A stretch of 64,000 bases of DNA from Nocardioidaceae bacterium SCSIO 66511 (lineage in GTDB: Bacteria; Actinomycetota; Actinomycetes; Propionibacteriales; Nocardioidaceae): contig CP095846.1 of NCBI GenBank assembly GCA_023100825.1, positions 1,054,001 to 1,118,000 of the forward strand, written 5' to 3'. The position numbers and the translations under genes were made by a program. The notes beneath the pieces are model-generated. The model ran no database searches and was not told the origin of the DNA. It saw only the letters and a program-made list of their open reading frames with translations. Every line of letters starts with the position of its first letter. Position 1 is the first letter of the stretch. This document shows positions 7,389 through 16,631 of the stretch, one piece after another.

Positions 7389-8993
7389 ATGTCTGCCGAC
7401 TCCCCGCATCTCGACACCGTCGCCGACCCCGAGCACGACGTACGCGCGTCGTACGCTGTCGACCCCGCCCGCGCCCGCGCGCTCATCGGGCTGATCCGGG
7501 CGAGCGGATCGGAGTCGCGGCGTACGTACTCCCCGCTCACCGGGCAGCCGATCGCCGAGGTGCCGGTTTCGGAGACCACCGATGTCGATGTCGCGTTCGA
7601 GCGCGCGGCGAAAGCACAGCAGGCGTGGGCAGATACCGACCTGTCGCTGCGCTCGCGACTGCTCCTCGACCTGCACGATCTGGTACTCGATCGGCAGCGC
7701 GAGATCCTCGACCTGATCCAGTACGAGTCGGGCAAGGCCCGTAAGCACGCGTTCGACGAGGTGCTCCACGTCGCGCTCACCGCGCGCTACTACGGGCGTA
7801 CGCTCAAGCGCCACCTGCGTACGCGCCGGCACTCCGGCGTCTACCCGTTGCTCACCCGAGCCGAGGTCAACCGTGTTCCGAAGGGCATCGTCGGGCTGAT
7901 TTCGCCGTGGAACTACCCGTACACGCTGGCGCTCTCCGACGGCCTACCCGCACTCGCCGCAGGCAACGCCGTCGTGCACAAGCCGGACAGCCAGACGCCG
8001 TTGACGGCACTCGCCGGTATCGAGCTCGTCCGGGAGGCGGGCTTCCCGGCCGACCTCTGGCAACCCGTCTACGGCGCTGGCAGCGTCATCGGATCCGCGA
8101 TCATCGACCGGGCCGACTACGTGTGCTTCACCGGGTCGACGGCCACCGGGCGCACGGTCGCGGCACGCGCCGCCGAGCGGGTGATCGGCTACTCGCTCGA
8201 GCTCGGCGGCAAGAACCCGATGCTCGTCCTCGCCGACGCCGACATCGACCGCGCGGCCGAAGGTGCAGTACGCGCGGCCTTCTCGTCGTCGGGGCAGCTG
8301 TGCGTTTCTACTGAGCGGATGTTCGTCGCCGACGCGGTGTACGACCGCTTCGTCGAGCGCTTCGTCGCTCGGGTACGCGCCATGCGCCTTTCGGCCGACC
8401 TGACGTTCGACGCCGACATGGGTGCGCTGATCAGCGAGGCGCAGTTGCGTACCGTCGACGAACACGTGCAGGACGCCGTCGCCAAGGGCGCGACCGTGCT
8501 CGCGGGCGGCCGCACGAGACCCGATATCGGGCCGCTTTTCTACGAGCCGACGGTGCTCGAGGGCGTGACGCCGCAGATGCGCTGCTTCGCCGACGAGACG
8601 TTCGGTCCGGTGGTGTCGCTGTACCGGTTCGGCAGCGAGGCCGACGCCGTGGCCCGAGCAAACGACGGTACGTACGGCCTCAACGCCAGCATCTTCACCC
8701 GCGACGTCAAGCGGGCGCGTACGCTCGCCCGCCAGCTGAGCTGCGGCACGGTGAACATCAACGAGGGGTTCGCTGCGACGTTCGCAAGCCCCGATACACC
8801 GATGGGCGGCATGCGCGAGTCCGGTCTGGGTCGCCGCCAAGGCGCCGAAGGCATCCATCGCTACACCGAGCCGCAGTCGGTCGCCGATCAGCGGTTGATG
8901 CCGCTTGCGAGTCCACGATTCGTCTCCGACGAGCTGTATGCGAAGACGATGACGACCACCCTGCGTCTCCTGAAGCGGACACGTCGCGCATGA
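7389..8993 (+). CDS. Succinate-semialdehyde dehydrogenase-like aldehyde dehydrogenase
   Basis: This 534-residue NAD(P)-dependent aldehyde dehydrogenase has the catalytic glutamate in LELGGKNP (about residue 271) and the nucleophilic cysteine in SSGQLCVSTER (about residue 305). The ISPWNYP cofactor segment and PMGGMRESGLGRR near the C-terminus fit the GabD2-like succinic semialdehyde group. That group converts succinate semialdehyde to succinate. It is about 40 residues longer than a minimal family member, mostly at the N-terminus. The stop overlaps the next start by 4 bp, so both proteins are probably made from one transcript. The exact substrate is inferred. Confidence 0.82.
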   Translation: MSADSPHLDTVADPEHDVRASYAVDPARARALIGLIRASGSESRRTYSPLTGQPIAEVPVSETTDVDVAFERAAKAQQAWADTDLSLRSRLLLDLHDLVLDRQREILDLIQYESGKARKHAFDEVLHVALTARYYGRTLKRHLRTRRHSGVYPLLTRAEVNRVPKGIVGLISPWNYPYTLALSDGLPALAAGNAVVHKPDSQTPLTALAGIELVREAGFPADLWQPVYGAGSVIGSAIIDRADYVCFTGSTATGRTVAARAAERVIGYSLELGGKNPMLVLADADIDRAAEGAVRAAFSSSGQLCVSTERMFVADAVYDRFVERFVARVRAMRLSADLTFDADMGALISEAQLRTVDEHVQDAVAKGATVLAGGRTRPDIGPLFYEPTVLEGVTPQMRCFADETFGPVVSLYRFGSEADAVARANDGTYGLNASIFTRDVKRARTLARQLSCGTVNINEGFAATFASPDTPMGGMRESGLGRRQGAEGIHRYTEPQSVADQRLMPLASPRFVSDELYAKTMTTTLRLLKRTRRA

Positions 8994-10702
8994 CTGGCGA
9001 CAAGACAAGCAGTGGCTTCGACTACGACGTACTCGTCATCGGCTCGGGATTCGGCGGCAGCGTGTCCGCGCTTCGCCTTACCGAGAAGGGATATCGCGTC
9101 GGCGTGCTGGAGGCCGGTGCGCGCTTCTTCGACTCGGACTTCGCGGAGACGTCGTTCGACAAGAAGCGCTTCCTGTTCGCGCCGGCACTCGGTTGGTTCG
9201 GCATCCAACGCATCGACCTGCTGCGCGACGTACTCGTGCTGTCCGGCGCAGGGGTCGGCGGCGGGTCCCTGGTCTATGCGAACACCCTTTACGAACCGCT
9301 CGACGCGTTCTATGGCGATCGGCAGTGGGCGGGCATCACCGACTGGCGCAGTGAACTCGCTCCGTTCTACGACCAGGCCAAGCGGATGCTCGGCGTCAAC
9401 ACGTACCCGCATATGACACCGAGCGACGAGGTGATCCGCGACGTCGCCGAGGAGATGGGTGTCGGCGACAGCTTCCACCCGACACCGGTCGGTGTGTTCA
9501 TGGGTACGCCGGGAGAGGACGCGGCCGATCCGTACTTCGGCGGTGTCGGTCCGACTCGGCGAGGTTGCCTCAACTGCGGCGAATGCATGACCGGCTGTCG
9601 GCACAACGCCAAGAACACCCTGGTCAAGAACTACCTCTACCTCGCCGAGCAGGCCGGTGCGCAGATCCATCCGCTGACCACCGTACGCACGGTCCGCCCG
9701 CTCGCGAACGGTTACGCGGTCGACACTCGACCCACCGACAAACGGTTCGGCGGCGGGCGTACGTTCACCGCCGAACAGGTGGTCTTCGCCGCCAGCGCCC
9801 TTGGTACGCAGCGGTTGCTGCACCGGATGCGAGACGAGGGATGGCTGCCGCGCATCTCCGAACAACTCGGCACGCTCACGCGGACGAACTCCGAGTCGAT
9901 CCTCGGCGCGATCGGCGAGAAGGGTGCAGCTGCCGACTACACCGAGGGGGTCGCGATCACGTCGTCGTTCCACCCCGACGACACGACCCACATCGAGCCC
10001 GTGCGCTACGGCAAGGGATCGAACATCATGTCGCTGCTGCAGACCGTCCTGACCGACGGCGACGGCGACCGTCCCCGCTGGCAGTCCTGGCTGAGAGAGC
10101 TGTGGGGGCAGCGCCGAGAGGTCCGCAACCTGTACGACCTCAAGCATTGGTCCGAGCGCGTGATCATCGCACTGGTGATGCAGTCACTCGACAACTCGAT
10201 CACCACGTACACGAAGCGATCCCGGCTCACCGGCCGGCGCAAGCTCACCTCGAAGCAGGGCCACGGTGCGCCCAACCCGAGCTGGATTCCGCTCGGCAAC
10301 GAGGCCGTCCGGCGCATCGCCCGGCGACTCGGCGGTACGCCCGGCGGCACGATCGGTGAGCCGTTCAACATCCCGCTGACGGCGCATTTCATCGGTGGCT
10401 GCGCGATCGGCGAGTCGGCCGAAGACGGGGTCGTCGATGCCTACCACCGCCTCTACGGCCACGCCGGGCTACACGTCGTCGACGGGTCTGCGATCAGCGC
10501 CAACCTCGGCGTCAACCCGTCGCTGACCATCACGGCGCAGGCCGAGCGCGCGATGGCGTTCTGGCCGAACCGCGGCGAGACCGACACTCGGCCACGACTC
10601 GGCGAAGCGTACCGGCGCGTCGATGCCGTCGAACCGAAGTCGCCCGTCGTACCCGACCATGCCCCGGCGGCACTACGGCTGCCGATCGTCGGGATCTCTT
10701 AG
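8990..10702 (+). CDS. GMC-family FAD oxidoreductase, ChoD/cholesterol-oxidase-like
   Basis: This 570-residue flavoenzyme begins with the FAD motif IGSGFGGSVSALRL and has GAGVGGGSLVYAN in the GMC region. Its C-terminal GMC signature runs from FIGGCAIG to NPSLTITAQAER. An unusual insert at about residues 190-212 reads GCLNCGECMTGCRHNAKNTL. That is a four-cysteine cluster resembling an iron-sulfur ligand set; it recurs in the ChoD-like branch as far as I recall. Position near guaB3 and guaA matches choD of mycobacteria. True sterol oxidase activity is unproven, and many ChoD-like proteins act on other alcohols. It is translationally coupled to the upstream aldehyde dehydrogenase, which could oxidise its aldehyde product. 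Confidence 0.82.
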   Translation: MTGDKTSSGFDYDVLVIGSGFGGSVSALRLTEKGYRVGVLEAGARFFDSDFAETSFDKKRFLFAPALGWFGIQRIDLLRDVLVLSGAGVGGGSLVYANTLYEPLDAFYGDRQWAGITDWRSELAPFYDQAKRMLGVNTYPHMTPSDEVIRDVAEEMGVGDSFHPTPVGVFMGTPGEDAADPYFGGVGPTRRGCLNCGECMTGCRHNAKNTLVKNYLYLAEQAGAQIHPLTTVRTVRPLANGYAVDTRPTDKRFGGGRTFTAEQVVFAASALGTQRLLHRMRDEGWLPRISEQLGTLTRTNSESILGAIGEKGAAADYTEGVAITSSFHPDDTTHIEPVRYGKGSNIMSLLQTVLTDGDGDRPRWQSWLRELWGQRREVRNLYDLKHWSERVIIALVMQSLDNSITTYTKRSRLTGRRKLTSKQGHGAPNPSWIPLGNEAVRRIARRLGGTPGGTIGEPFNIPLTAHFIGGCAIGESAEDGVVDAYHRLYGHAGLHVVDGSAISANLGVNPSLTITAQAERAMAFWPNRGETDTRPRLGEAYRRVDAVEPKSPVVPDHAPAALRLPIVGIS

Positions 10703-10715
10703 CAACATCAGAGAG

Positions 10716-10751
10716 GGGCGTTCTTCCGGGCCTTCGCGGGCCGGGACGCCC
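10716..10751 (+). terminator. Hairpin after the GMC oxidoreductase gene
   Basis: GGGCGT (10716-10721) pairs with ACGCCC (10746-10751), enclosing an inner GGCC/GGCC stem. It lies 13 bp past the stop codon and could end the operon. There is no T-tract, which is common in GC-rich bacteria. Confidence 0.35.
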
Positions 10752-10755
10752 TCGG

Positions 10756-10852
10756 GCGCAAGGCCCAATCACGAGGGAGCGACAACTGGGCCTTGCGCGG
10801 TGTACCGAGAGCGGCCCACCGGACCCGATCAGGAGGGAGCCGTGATCGGGTC
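10756..10852 (+). promoter_or_regulatory. Tandem hairpins with an identical loop octamer in the guaA leader region
   Basis: Two perfect stem-loops stand side by side. The first has 12-bp arms (10756-10767 with 10787-10798); the second has 10-bp arms (10822-10831 with 10843-10852). Their stems are unrelated, but both loops carry GAGGGAGC (10773-10780 and 10833-10840), exactly 60 nt apart. Different stems with a retained loop indicate selection on RNA structure. The second loop could act as a ribosome-binding site for GTG 10842, a 42-codon frame ending at 10970. A role in guaA regulation is inferred from position. Confidence 0.45.
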
Positions 10853-10981
10853 TACACGTCTCAACGAGGCGACTCGGACCGGGTTACGGATCTCATCACG
10901 ATTTTTCGGAATCGAATTTCGGGCCGTTCGTACGCTCACCGGCCGCGCCCGCGGACGTACCTGCCGATAGACTCAGGAGCC

Positions 10982-12550
10982 GTGCGCGACCTCCCACACC
11001 ATGACCTTGTCCTCGTCGTCGACTTCGGCGCGCAGTACGCCCAACTCATCGCGCGACGTGTGCGCGAAGCGCGGGTCTACTCCGAGGTCGTACCGCATAC
11101 GACACCGGTCGACGAGCTGCTGGCGCGCAAGCCCGCAGCGATCATCCTGTCCGGCGGCCCGGAGTCGGTGTACGACGAGCACGCGCCTCGTCTCGATCCG
11201 GCGCTGTTCGACGGTGACGTGCCGGTGTTCGGCATCTGCTACGGCTTCCAGGCGATGGCGGCGGCCCTCGGCGGCGAGGTCGCCAACACCGGTAAGCGCG
11301 AGTACGGGCGTACGGAGGTCTCGGTCACCAGCGCCGGCACGCTGCTCGACGGACTGCCGGCCAGGCTGCGTTCCTGGATGTCGCACGGCGACGAGGTGAC
11401 TGCTCCACCGGCCGGTTTCACCGTCAACGCGACCTCTCCGCGCGCGACGGTCGCAGCCTTCGAGGATGTCGAGCGCCAACGCGCCGGTGTGCAGTGGCAT
11501 CCCGAGGTGATGCACTCCGAGCACGGTCAGCAGATCCTCGAACGTTTCCTCGTCGACATCGCCGGTTGCCGGCAGACCTGGACGATGGTCAACATCGTCG
11601 ACGAGCAGGTCGCTCGCATCCGCGAGCAGGTCGGCGACAAGCGGGCGATCTGTGCGCTGTCCGGCGGGGTCGACTCCTCGGTGGCGGCGGCGCTCGTGCA
11701 GCGGGCCATCGGAGACCAGCTGACGTGCGTGTTCGTCGACCACGGGCTGTTGCGCAAGGGCGAGGCCGAGCAGGTCGAGCGCGACTACGTCGCGGCGACC
11801 GACGTCAACCTCAAGGTGGTCGATGCGAGCAAGCAGTTCCTCGGGGAGCTCGCCGGGGTCACCGAACCCGAGGAGAAGCGCAAGATCATCGGGCGGGAGT
11901 TCATTCGTACCTTCGAGGCCGCCGAACGCGAGGTGATCGCCGAAACCGTGGGAGCGCCGGTGGAGTTCCTCGTCCAAGGCACGCTCTACCCCGACGTCGT
12001 CGAGTCCGGCGGGGGAGAGGGCGCAGCCAACATCAAGAGCCACCACAACGTCGGTGGACTCCCCGAAGACCTGCAGTTCACTCTCGTCGAGCCGTTGCGC
12101 ACGCTGTTCAAGGACGAAGTACGCATGGTGGGCGAGCAGCTCGGTCTGCCACCCGAGATGGTGTGGCGGCATCCGTTCCCCGGCCCCGGTCTCGCGATCC
12201 GCATCATCGGAGCGGTCGACGCGGAGCGGCTGGAGATTCTGCGCGAGGCCGACGCGATCGTACGTGCGGAGATCACCGCGGCCGGGCTCGACCGCGACAT
12301 CTGGCAGTTCCCGGTCGTACTCCTCGCCGACGTGCGCTCCGTCGGCGTACAGGGCGACGGTCGTACGTACGGCCACCCGATCGTGCTGCGCCCGGTGACG
12401 AGCGAGGACGCGATGACCGCCGACTGGAGCCGGCTGCCGTACGACGTGCTCGAGCGGATCTCGACCCGGATCACCAACGAGGTCACCGAGGTCAACCGGG
12501 TGACGCTCGACATCACCAGCAAGCCTCCGGGCACCATCGAGTGGGAGTAG
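10982..12550 (+). CDS. guaA: GMP synthase (glutamine-hydrolysing)
   Basis: This 522-residue enzyme makes GMP from XMP, ATP and glutamine. Residues 1-195 are a class I glutamine amidotransferase with nucleophile Cys86 in [10 protein letters not shown] and the catalytic His-Glu in QWHPEV. The ATP-pyrophosphatase domain follows with the PP-loop SGGVDSS. The C-terminal dimerisation domain ends in KPPGTIEWE, the usual GuaA terminus. GTG 10982 has AGGAG 4 nt upstream; a TAGACT hexamer at 10968-10973 could also give a very short leader. A frame open further upstream covers the hairpin region and is not coding. Confidence 0.97.
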   Translation: MRDLPHHDLVLVVDFGAQYAQLIARRVREARVYSEVVPHTTPVDELLARKPAAIILSGGPESVYDEHAPRLDPALFDGDVPVFGICYGFQAMAAALGGEVANTGKREYGRTEVSVTSAGTLLDGLPARLRSWMSHGDEVTAPPAGFTVNATSPRATVAAFEDVERQRAGVQWHPEVMHSEHGQQILERFLVDIAGCRQTWTMVNIVDEQVARIREQVGDKRAICALSGGVDSSVAAALVQRAIGDQLTCVFVDHGLLRKGEAEQVERDYVAATDVNLKVVDASKQFLGELAGVTEPEEKRKIIGREFIRTFEAAEREVIAETVGAPVEFLVQGTLYPDVVESGGGEGAANIKSHHNVGGLPEDLQFTLVEPLRTLFKDEVRMVGEQLGLPPEMVWRHPFPGPGLAIRIIGAVDAERLEILREADAIVRAEITAAGLDRDIWQFPVVLLADVRSVGVQGDGRTYGHPIVLRPVTSEDAMTADWSRLPYDVLERISTRITNEVTEVNRVTLDITSKPPGTIEWE

Positions 12551-12643
12551 GTCGGCCGTTCGCGTCGGATCCGCCGAAGTCGCCGCGGGTGACGCGCAGA
12601 CGTCATATCCTGCGGGCACGCGCGTAGATACACGAGGGCTTGC

Positions 12644-13276
12644 ATGTCGTACAACGTTCCGCCGCCGGCCAACAAGCCGGTGTGGCCGATCGTCCTTGCC
12701 TGTCTGGTGCTGGTCGCAGGGATCGCCGTCGCGGCGGTGTTCGTCGGGATGAACCTGGCCGGTGACGACGATGACACCGCATCCGACTCCCGGCAGGTCC
12801 CTGTCAGCTCGGCCGACCCGAGTGACGAACCGGCGAAGTCGCCGCAGAAGACCAAGCAGACCGAGCCGGCCGCAGATGACGAGTCGTCGAAGCCCAGCGA
12901 CTCGCCCGAGCCGAGCGAGTCGCCGGAGCCGAGCGAGTCGCCAGAGACCGAAACCGAGGAACCGGTCGAGCCCGATCCCGACCTGCCCGCCGAAGTCGAC
13001 TGTGGCGGCGACGACCTGATCCTGACGACCCGTACGCCCAGCTTCGCCGCGTCCATCTGCCAGACCGGCGCCGATGCGTACGTCTATCGCGGCAAATCCG
13101 ACGACGTTGCCGATGGGATCGTCCTGCAGGCGCAGCAGAACGCCGCCGGCGACTGGTTCGCGACCAACGAGGGGTACGCGTACCTGATCGACGGCGACAC
13201 GGGGAAGCTGACGATCCGCGACGGTGAGAGCAACGTGGTCGCGACCGAGAACGCCATCGAGTTCAGCGCCTCCTGA
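12644..13276 (+). CDS. Membrane-anchored extracytoplasmic protein of unknown function
   Basis: This 210-residue protein has a short cytosolic N-terminus and one membrane helix at about residues 13-37 (PIVLACLVLVAGIAVAAVFVG). An acidic Pro/Ser-rich linker follows, with SPEPSE repeats (about residues 80-105). The C-terminal domain is about 85 residues with two cysteines (VDCGGDD and SICQTG) that could form a disulfide. I do not recognise the domain. The architecture suggests a surface protein that holds its domain away from the membrane. A TAGATA hexamer at 12625-12630 is a possible -10 element. Confidence 0.75.
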   Translation: MSYNVPPPANKPVWPIVLACLVLVAGIAVAAVFVGMNLAGDDDDTASDSRQVPVSSADPSDEPAKSPQKTKQTEPAADDESSKPSDSPEPSESPEPSESPETETEEPVEPDPDLPAEVDCGGDDLILTTRTPSFAASICQTGADAYVYRGKSDDVADGIVLQAQQNAAGDWFATNEGYAYLIDGDTGKLTIRDGESNVVATENAIEFSAS

Positions 13277-13356
13277 CGGCCGGAGTCGGGTCTCAGTCAG
13301 CGGAATCGTGCCCGATTCGGGAACACACCGGCGTCGTTGGCGGTTGCAACCATGAT

Positions 13357-14856
13357 GTGACCACCACCAAGAGCGCCGTCGGCCTGCGATCCGAGCGCGG
13401 GCCGATCCTGCTCGCCGTGATGCTGTCGATGGGGCTCATCGCAATCGACTCGACGATCATCGCAACGGCGGTCCCGGCGATCGTGCGCGACGTCGGTGGT
13501 TTCTCTCAGTTCCCGTGGTTGTTCAGTATCTTCCTGCTGGCCCAAGCCGTCTCGGTGCCGATCTACGGCAAGCTCTCGGACATGGTCGGCCGCAAGCCGG
13601 TGATGCTGATCGGCATCGCGGTCTTCCTGCTCGGCTCGCTGCTCTGCGGAGCGGCGTGGAGTATGCCGGTGCTGATCGCCTCACGCGCCATCCAGGGCCT
13701 CGGTGCCGGTGCCGTGGCGCCGATGGCCATGACCATGGTCGGCGACCTGTACTCCGTCGAGGAACGCGCCCGCGTACAGGGCTATCTCGGCAGCGTGTGG
13801 GGCATCGCGTCGATCGTCGGGCCGACTCTCGGTGGTGTGTTCTCCGACTATGCGTCGTGGCGGTGGATCTTCTACGTGAACCTGCCGATCGGCGCTCTCG
13901 CGGCATTCGTGCTGTGGCGGCGCTTCGAGGAGCGGGTCGGGCGTCGGCAGCACCGGATCGACTTCGCCGGCGCGGGCCTGCTGGCCGCCGGCTTCTCGCT
14001 GCTGATCCTCGCCCTGCTCGAAGGCGGTGCTCGGTGGGGCTGGACGTCGCCGACCACCGTCACGCTGATCCTGGTCGGTCTCGCGCTGCTCGTCGCGTGT
14101 GTCTTCGTCGAGCGTCGGGCGAGCGAGCCCGTACTCCCGCCGTGGGTCTTCACCCGCCGGGTCCTGGTGGGCGGCAACCTCGCCTCGCTGCTCGTCGGCG
14201 CGTTGCTGATCGGCTTGACGTCGTACGTGCCCACGTACGCGCAGGGCGTGCTGAGTACGAGCGCCCTGGTCGCCGGCCTCGCCGTCGGTGCGATGTCGAT
14301 CGGCTGGCCGCTGTCATCGGCGTTCGCCGGTCGGGTCTACATGCGTGTCGGTTTCCGCGACACCGCGTTCATCGGCTGCACCTCGGTGCTACTGGGCACG
14401 TCGCTGATGCTGTTGCTCAGCGGCGACAGCTCGATCTGGATGGTCGCGGTGTTCTGCTTCATCATCGGTGCCGGGCTCGGCTTCGTCGCGAGCCCCACCC
14501 TGGTGGCCGTGCAATCGGTCGTCGGCTGGGACCAGCGCGGGGTGGTGACCGGTGCCAATGTGTTCGCCCGATCGGTGGGCAGTGCCGTCGGCGTCGCGGC
14601 GTTCGGAGCGATCGCGAACGCAACGATCGGGCGTCAACTCGACGATGCGCCGACCTCGACCGACGGCGACCTGCCGAAAACCGCCGACGACGTGCTGAAC
14701 TCACTCGACTCCGACGCCGGCGAGGCGGTGAAGGTCTTCGTACGAGATGCCCTCGAGCTCGCCTCGCACCATGTCTTCATCGGCGTGCTCAGCGTCGCCG
14801 CCCTGCTCGCCGTCAGCATCGCGCTCATCCCGCGCCACGTCGAGACGACCCGCTGA
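13357..14856 (+). CDS. DHA2-type (14-TM) MFS drug exporter
   Basis: This 499-residue membrane protein of the EmrB/QacA type starts with SMGLIAIDSTIIATAVPAI, matching the family's first helix and motif D1 region. GKLSDMVGRKPVMLIG is the loop 2-3 MFS signature and GSVWGIASIVGPTLGG is motif C of drug/H+ antiporters. The length fits 14 helices. It probably expels hydrophobic compounds using the proton gradient. The GTG start at 13357 has no strong ribosome-binding site. No regulator gene is adjacent, so substrates cannot be guessed. Confidence 0.88.
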   Translation: MTTTKSAVGLRSERGPILLAVMLSMGLIAIDSTIIATAVPAIVRDVGGFSQFPWLFSIFLLAQAVSVPIYGKLSDMVGRKPVMLIGIAVFLLGSLLCGAAWSMPVLIASRAIQGLGAGAVAPMAMTMVGDLYSVEERARVQGYLGSVWGIASIVGPTLGGVFSDYASWRWIFYVNLPIGALAAFVLWRRFEERVGRRQHRIDFAGAGLLAAGFSLLILALLEGGARWGWTSPTTVTLILVGLALLVACVFVERRASEPVLPPWVFTRRVLVGGNLASLLVGALLIGLTSYVPTYAQGVLSTSALVAGLAVGAMSIGWPLSSAFAGRVYMRVGFRDTAFIGCTSVLLGTSLMLLLSGDSSIWMVAVFCFIIGAGLGFVASPTLVAVQSVVGWDQRGVVTGANVFARSVGSAVGVAAFGAIANATIGRQLDDAPTSTDGDLPKTADDVLNSLDSDAGEAVKVFVRDALELASHHVFIGVLSVAALLAVSIALIPRHVETTR

Positions 14857-14879
14857 CCCGGCGTGGGCCGCCGCCTCGC

Positions 14880-16631
14880 TCAGCCGTGCCACGACCGCCA
14901 GAGTGCGGCGTACGACCCGTCGCGTTGCACGAGTTCGTCGTGGCTGCCGATCTCGCTGATCAGGCCGTCTTCGACGACGGCAACCCGATCGGCGTCGTGC
15001 GCGGTGTAGAGCCGGTGCGCGATTGCGATGACCGTACGCCCGTGCAGCACCGCGGCGAGGGAGCGTTCGAGATGCCGCGCCGAGCGCGGGTCGATCAACG
15101 ACGTCGCCTCGTCGAGCACGAGCGTATGCGGATCGGCCAGCACCAGCCGGGCGAGGGCGAGCTGCTGTGCCTGCGCATCGGTGAGCAGCTGGCCGCCCGA
15201 TCCGACCTGCGTGTCGAGACCGTCCGGCAGGGCATCGGCCCACTCCAGCGCGTCGACGGCATCGAGTGCGGCACGTAGGTTGCCGTCGCCGCCCGTACCT
15301 GCGTCGTCGAGGACCAGCGCGAGGTTCTCCCGCACCGTACCCGCGAACACGTGATGCTCCTGGGTGACGAGCGCGACCTGCCCGCGCAGATCTTCGAGCG
15401 GCAGATCGGTCAAGCCGACGTCGCCGACGCTGACCCGACCCGACGACGGCGGATGGATTCCGGCGAGTAGCCGGCCGAGAGTCGACTTGCCAGCTCCCGA
15501 CGGGCCGACCATCGCGAGGCGTTCGCCCTGGCTCAACGACAGATCGACACCGTGCAGCACCTCGCGTCCCTCGATGTAGGAGAAGCGCACGTCGTCGACG
15601 TCGAGGCGGTCGTTGGCCGGAGTCTCGCCCGAGGGCGAGCGGTCATCGGGTACGAGCGTCACGCCGAGCAGCCGGGCAAGTGACGCGGCGCCGACCTGGA
15701 GCTCGTCCATCCAGCCCAACAGCCGGTCGACGGGGTCGATCAGGAACTGTACGTACAACGTCGCCGCAGTGACGTCGCCGAGTGAGGCATGCCCCTGCGT
15801 GTGCAGCCAACCGCCGATGAGCAGCGTGGCGACCGTCGGAATCAGGTATCCCATCTCGGCGCTCGGGAAGAACACCGTGCGCAGCCACAACGTGTAGCGC
15901 TCGGCCGCGTACGACTCTGCGATGTCGGCGTCGATCTGCTCCCGCCTACGGGACTGCGTGCCGAGCGCCTCGATCGTACGGGCGCCCTCGACGGTCTCGG
16001 CGAGTGTCGCGTTGATGGCGGCGTACGAGGCGTTCTCGCGTAGGTAGCCGTCCTTTGCCCGCCGCAGGTACCAGCGCGCCCCGATCCACAGGATCGGCAC
16101 GCCGAGCAGGCACGGGATCGCTACCCAGGGCCCGGCGAGAAGCGCGGCGCCGACCGCGAAGATGACGGTGACGAAAGCAATGATCGTCTCGGGCACCGCG
16201 AAGCGCACCGACCAGCTCAGGCCCTCCACGTCACGCGATGTACGCGTGAGCAGATCGCCCGTACCGGCCCGCTCCACGACGCCGAGCGGAAGACCGAGGG
16301 AGTTCTTCACGAAGTCTTCGCGCAGTCGGGCGAGGAGGTTCTCGCCGAACTTCGTGGACGCGAACCGCGCGTACCGCGTCAGGATCGTCTGTACGCCGAG
16401 CGCAACCGCGATGATCAGGGCGATTTCGTCGATGTGTCCGCGCGTCGTGCCGTTCTCGACATCTTCGACGAGGTCGCCGATCAGCCGGGGTACGACGAGA
16501 CCGGCGATCGCCGCGAAGGCGTGCAGACCGATCACGGCCGACAGCTCCCGCGGATGGTCGAGCGCCACCTTGCGCGCGTACTGGCGCACGGTGTGACGGT
16601 CTGCGACCGGGAGCGTTCGCTGATCAGTCAT
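14880..16631 (-). CDS. ABC exporter half-transporter, subunit with intact Walker A and degenerate signature
   Basis: This 583-residue protein has an N-terminal six-helix exporter domain and a C-terminal ATPase. Walker A (GPSGAGKST, about residue 375), the Q-loop (VTQEHH), Walker B (TLVLDEATS) and the H-loop histidine (IAIAHRL) are intact. The ABC signature is degenerate: LTDAQAQQLALAR instead of LSGGQ. Its partner, encoded immediately upstream with an 8-bp overlap, has the reverse defects. The two therefore form a heterodimer with one good composite ATP site. I start at ATG 16631; the open frame further upstream lies within the partner gene. The substrate is unknown. Confidence 0.9.
   Translation of the reverse strand: MTDQRTLPVADRHTVRQYARKVALDHPRELSAVIGLHAFAAIAGLVVPRLIGDLVEDVENGTTRGHIDEIALIIAVALGVQTILTRYARFASTKFGENLLARLREDFVKNSLGLPLGVVERAGTGDLLTRTSRDVEGLSWSVRFAVPETIIAFVTVIFAVGAALLAGPWVAIPCLLGVPILWIGARWYLRRAKDGYLRENASYAAINATLAETVEGARTIEALGTQSRRREQIDADIAESYAAERYTLWLRTVFFPSAEMGYLIPTVATLLIGGWLHTQGHASLGDVTAATLYVQFLIDPVDRLLGWMDELQVGAASLARLLGVTLVPDDRSPSGETPANDRLDVDDVRFSYIEGREVLHGVDLSLSQGERLAMVGPSGAGKSTLGRLLAGIHPPSSGRVSVGDVGLTDLPLEDLRGQVALVTQEHHVFAGTVRENLALVLDDAGTGGDGNLRAALDAVDALEWADALPDGLDTQVGSGGQLLTDAQAQQLALARLVLADPHTLVLDEATSLIDPRSARHLERSLAAVLHGRTVIAIAHRLYTAHDADRVAVVEDGLISEIGSHDELVQRDGSYAALWRSWHG

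Noticed and set aside
10842-10970. A 42-codon gene between the GMC oxidoreductase and guaA
   Set aside because: It has a possible ribosome-binding site in a hairpin loop but no homology I recognise and lies inside a structured leader. I keep it only as part of the hairpin finding.
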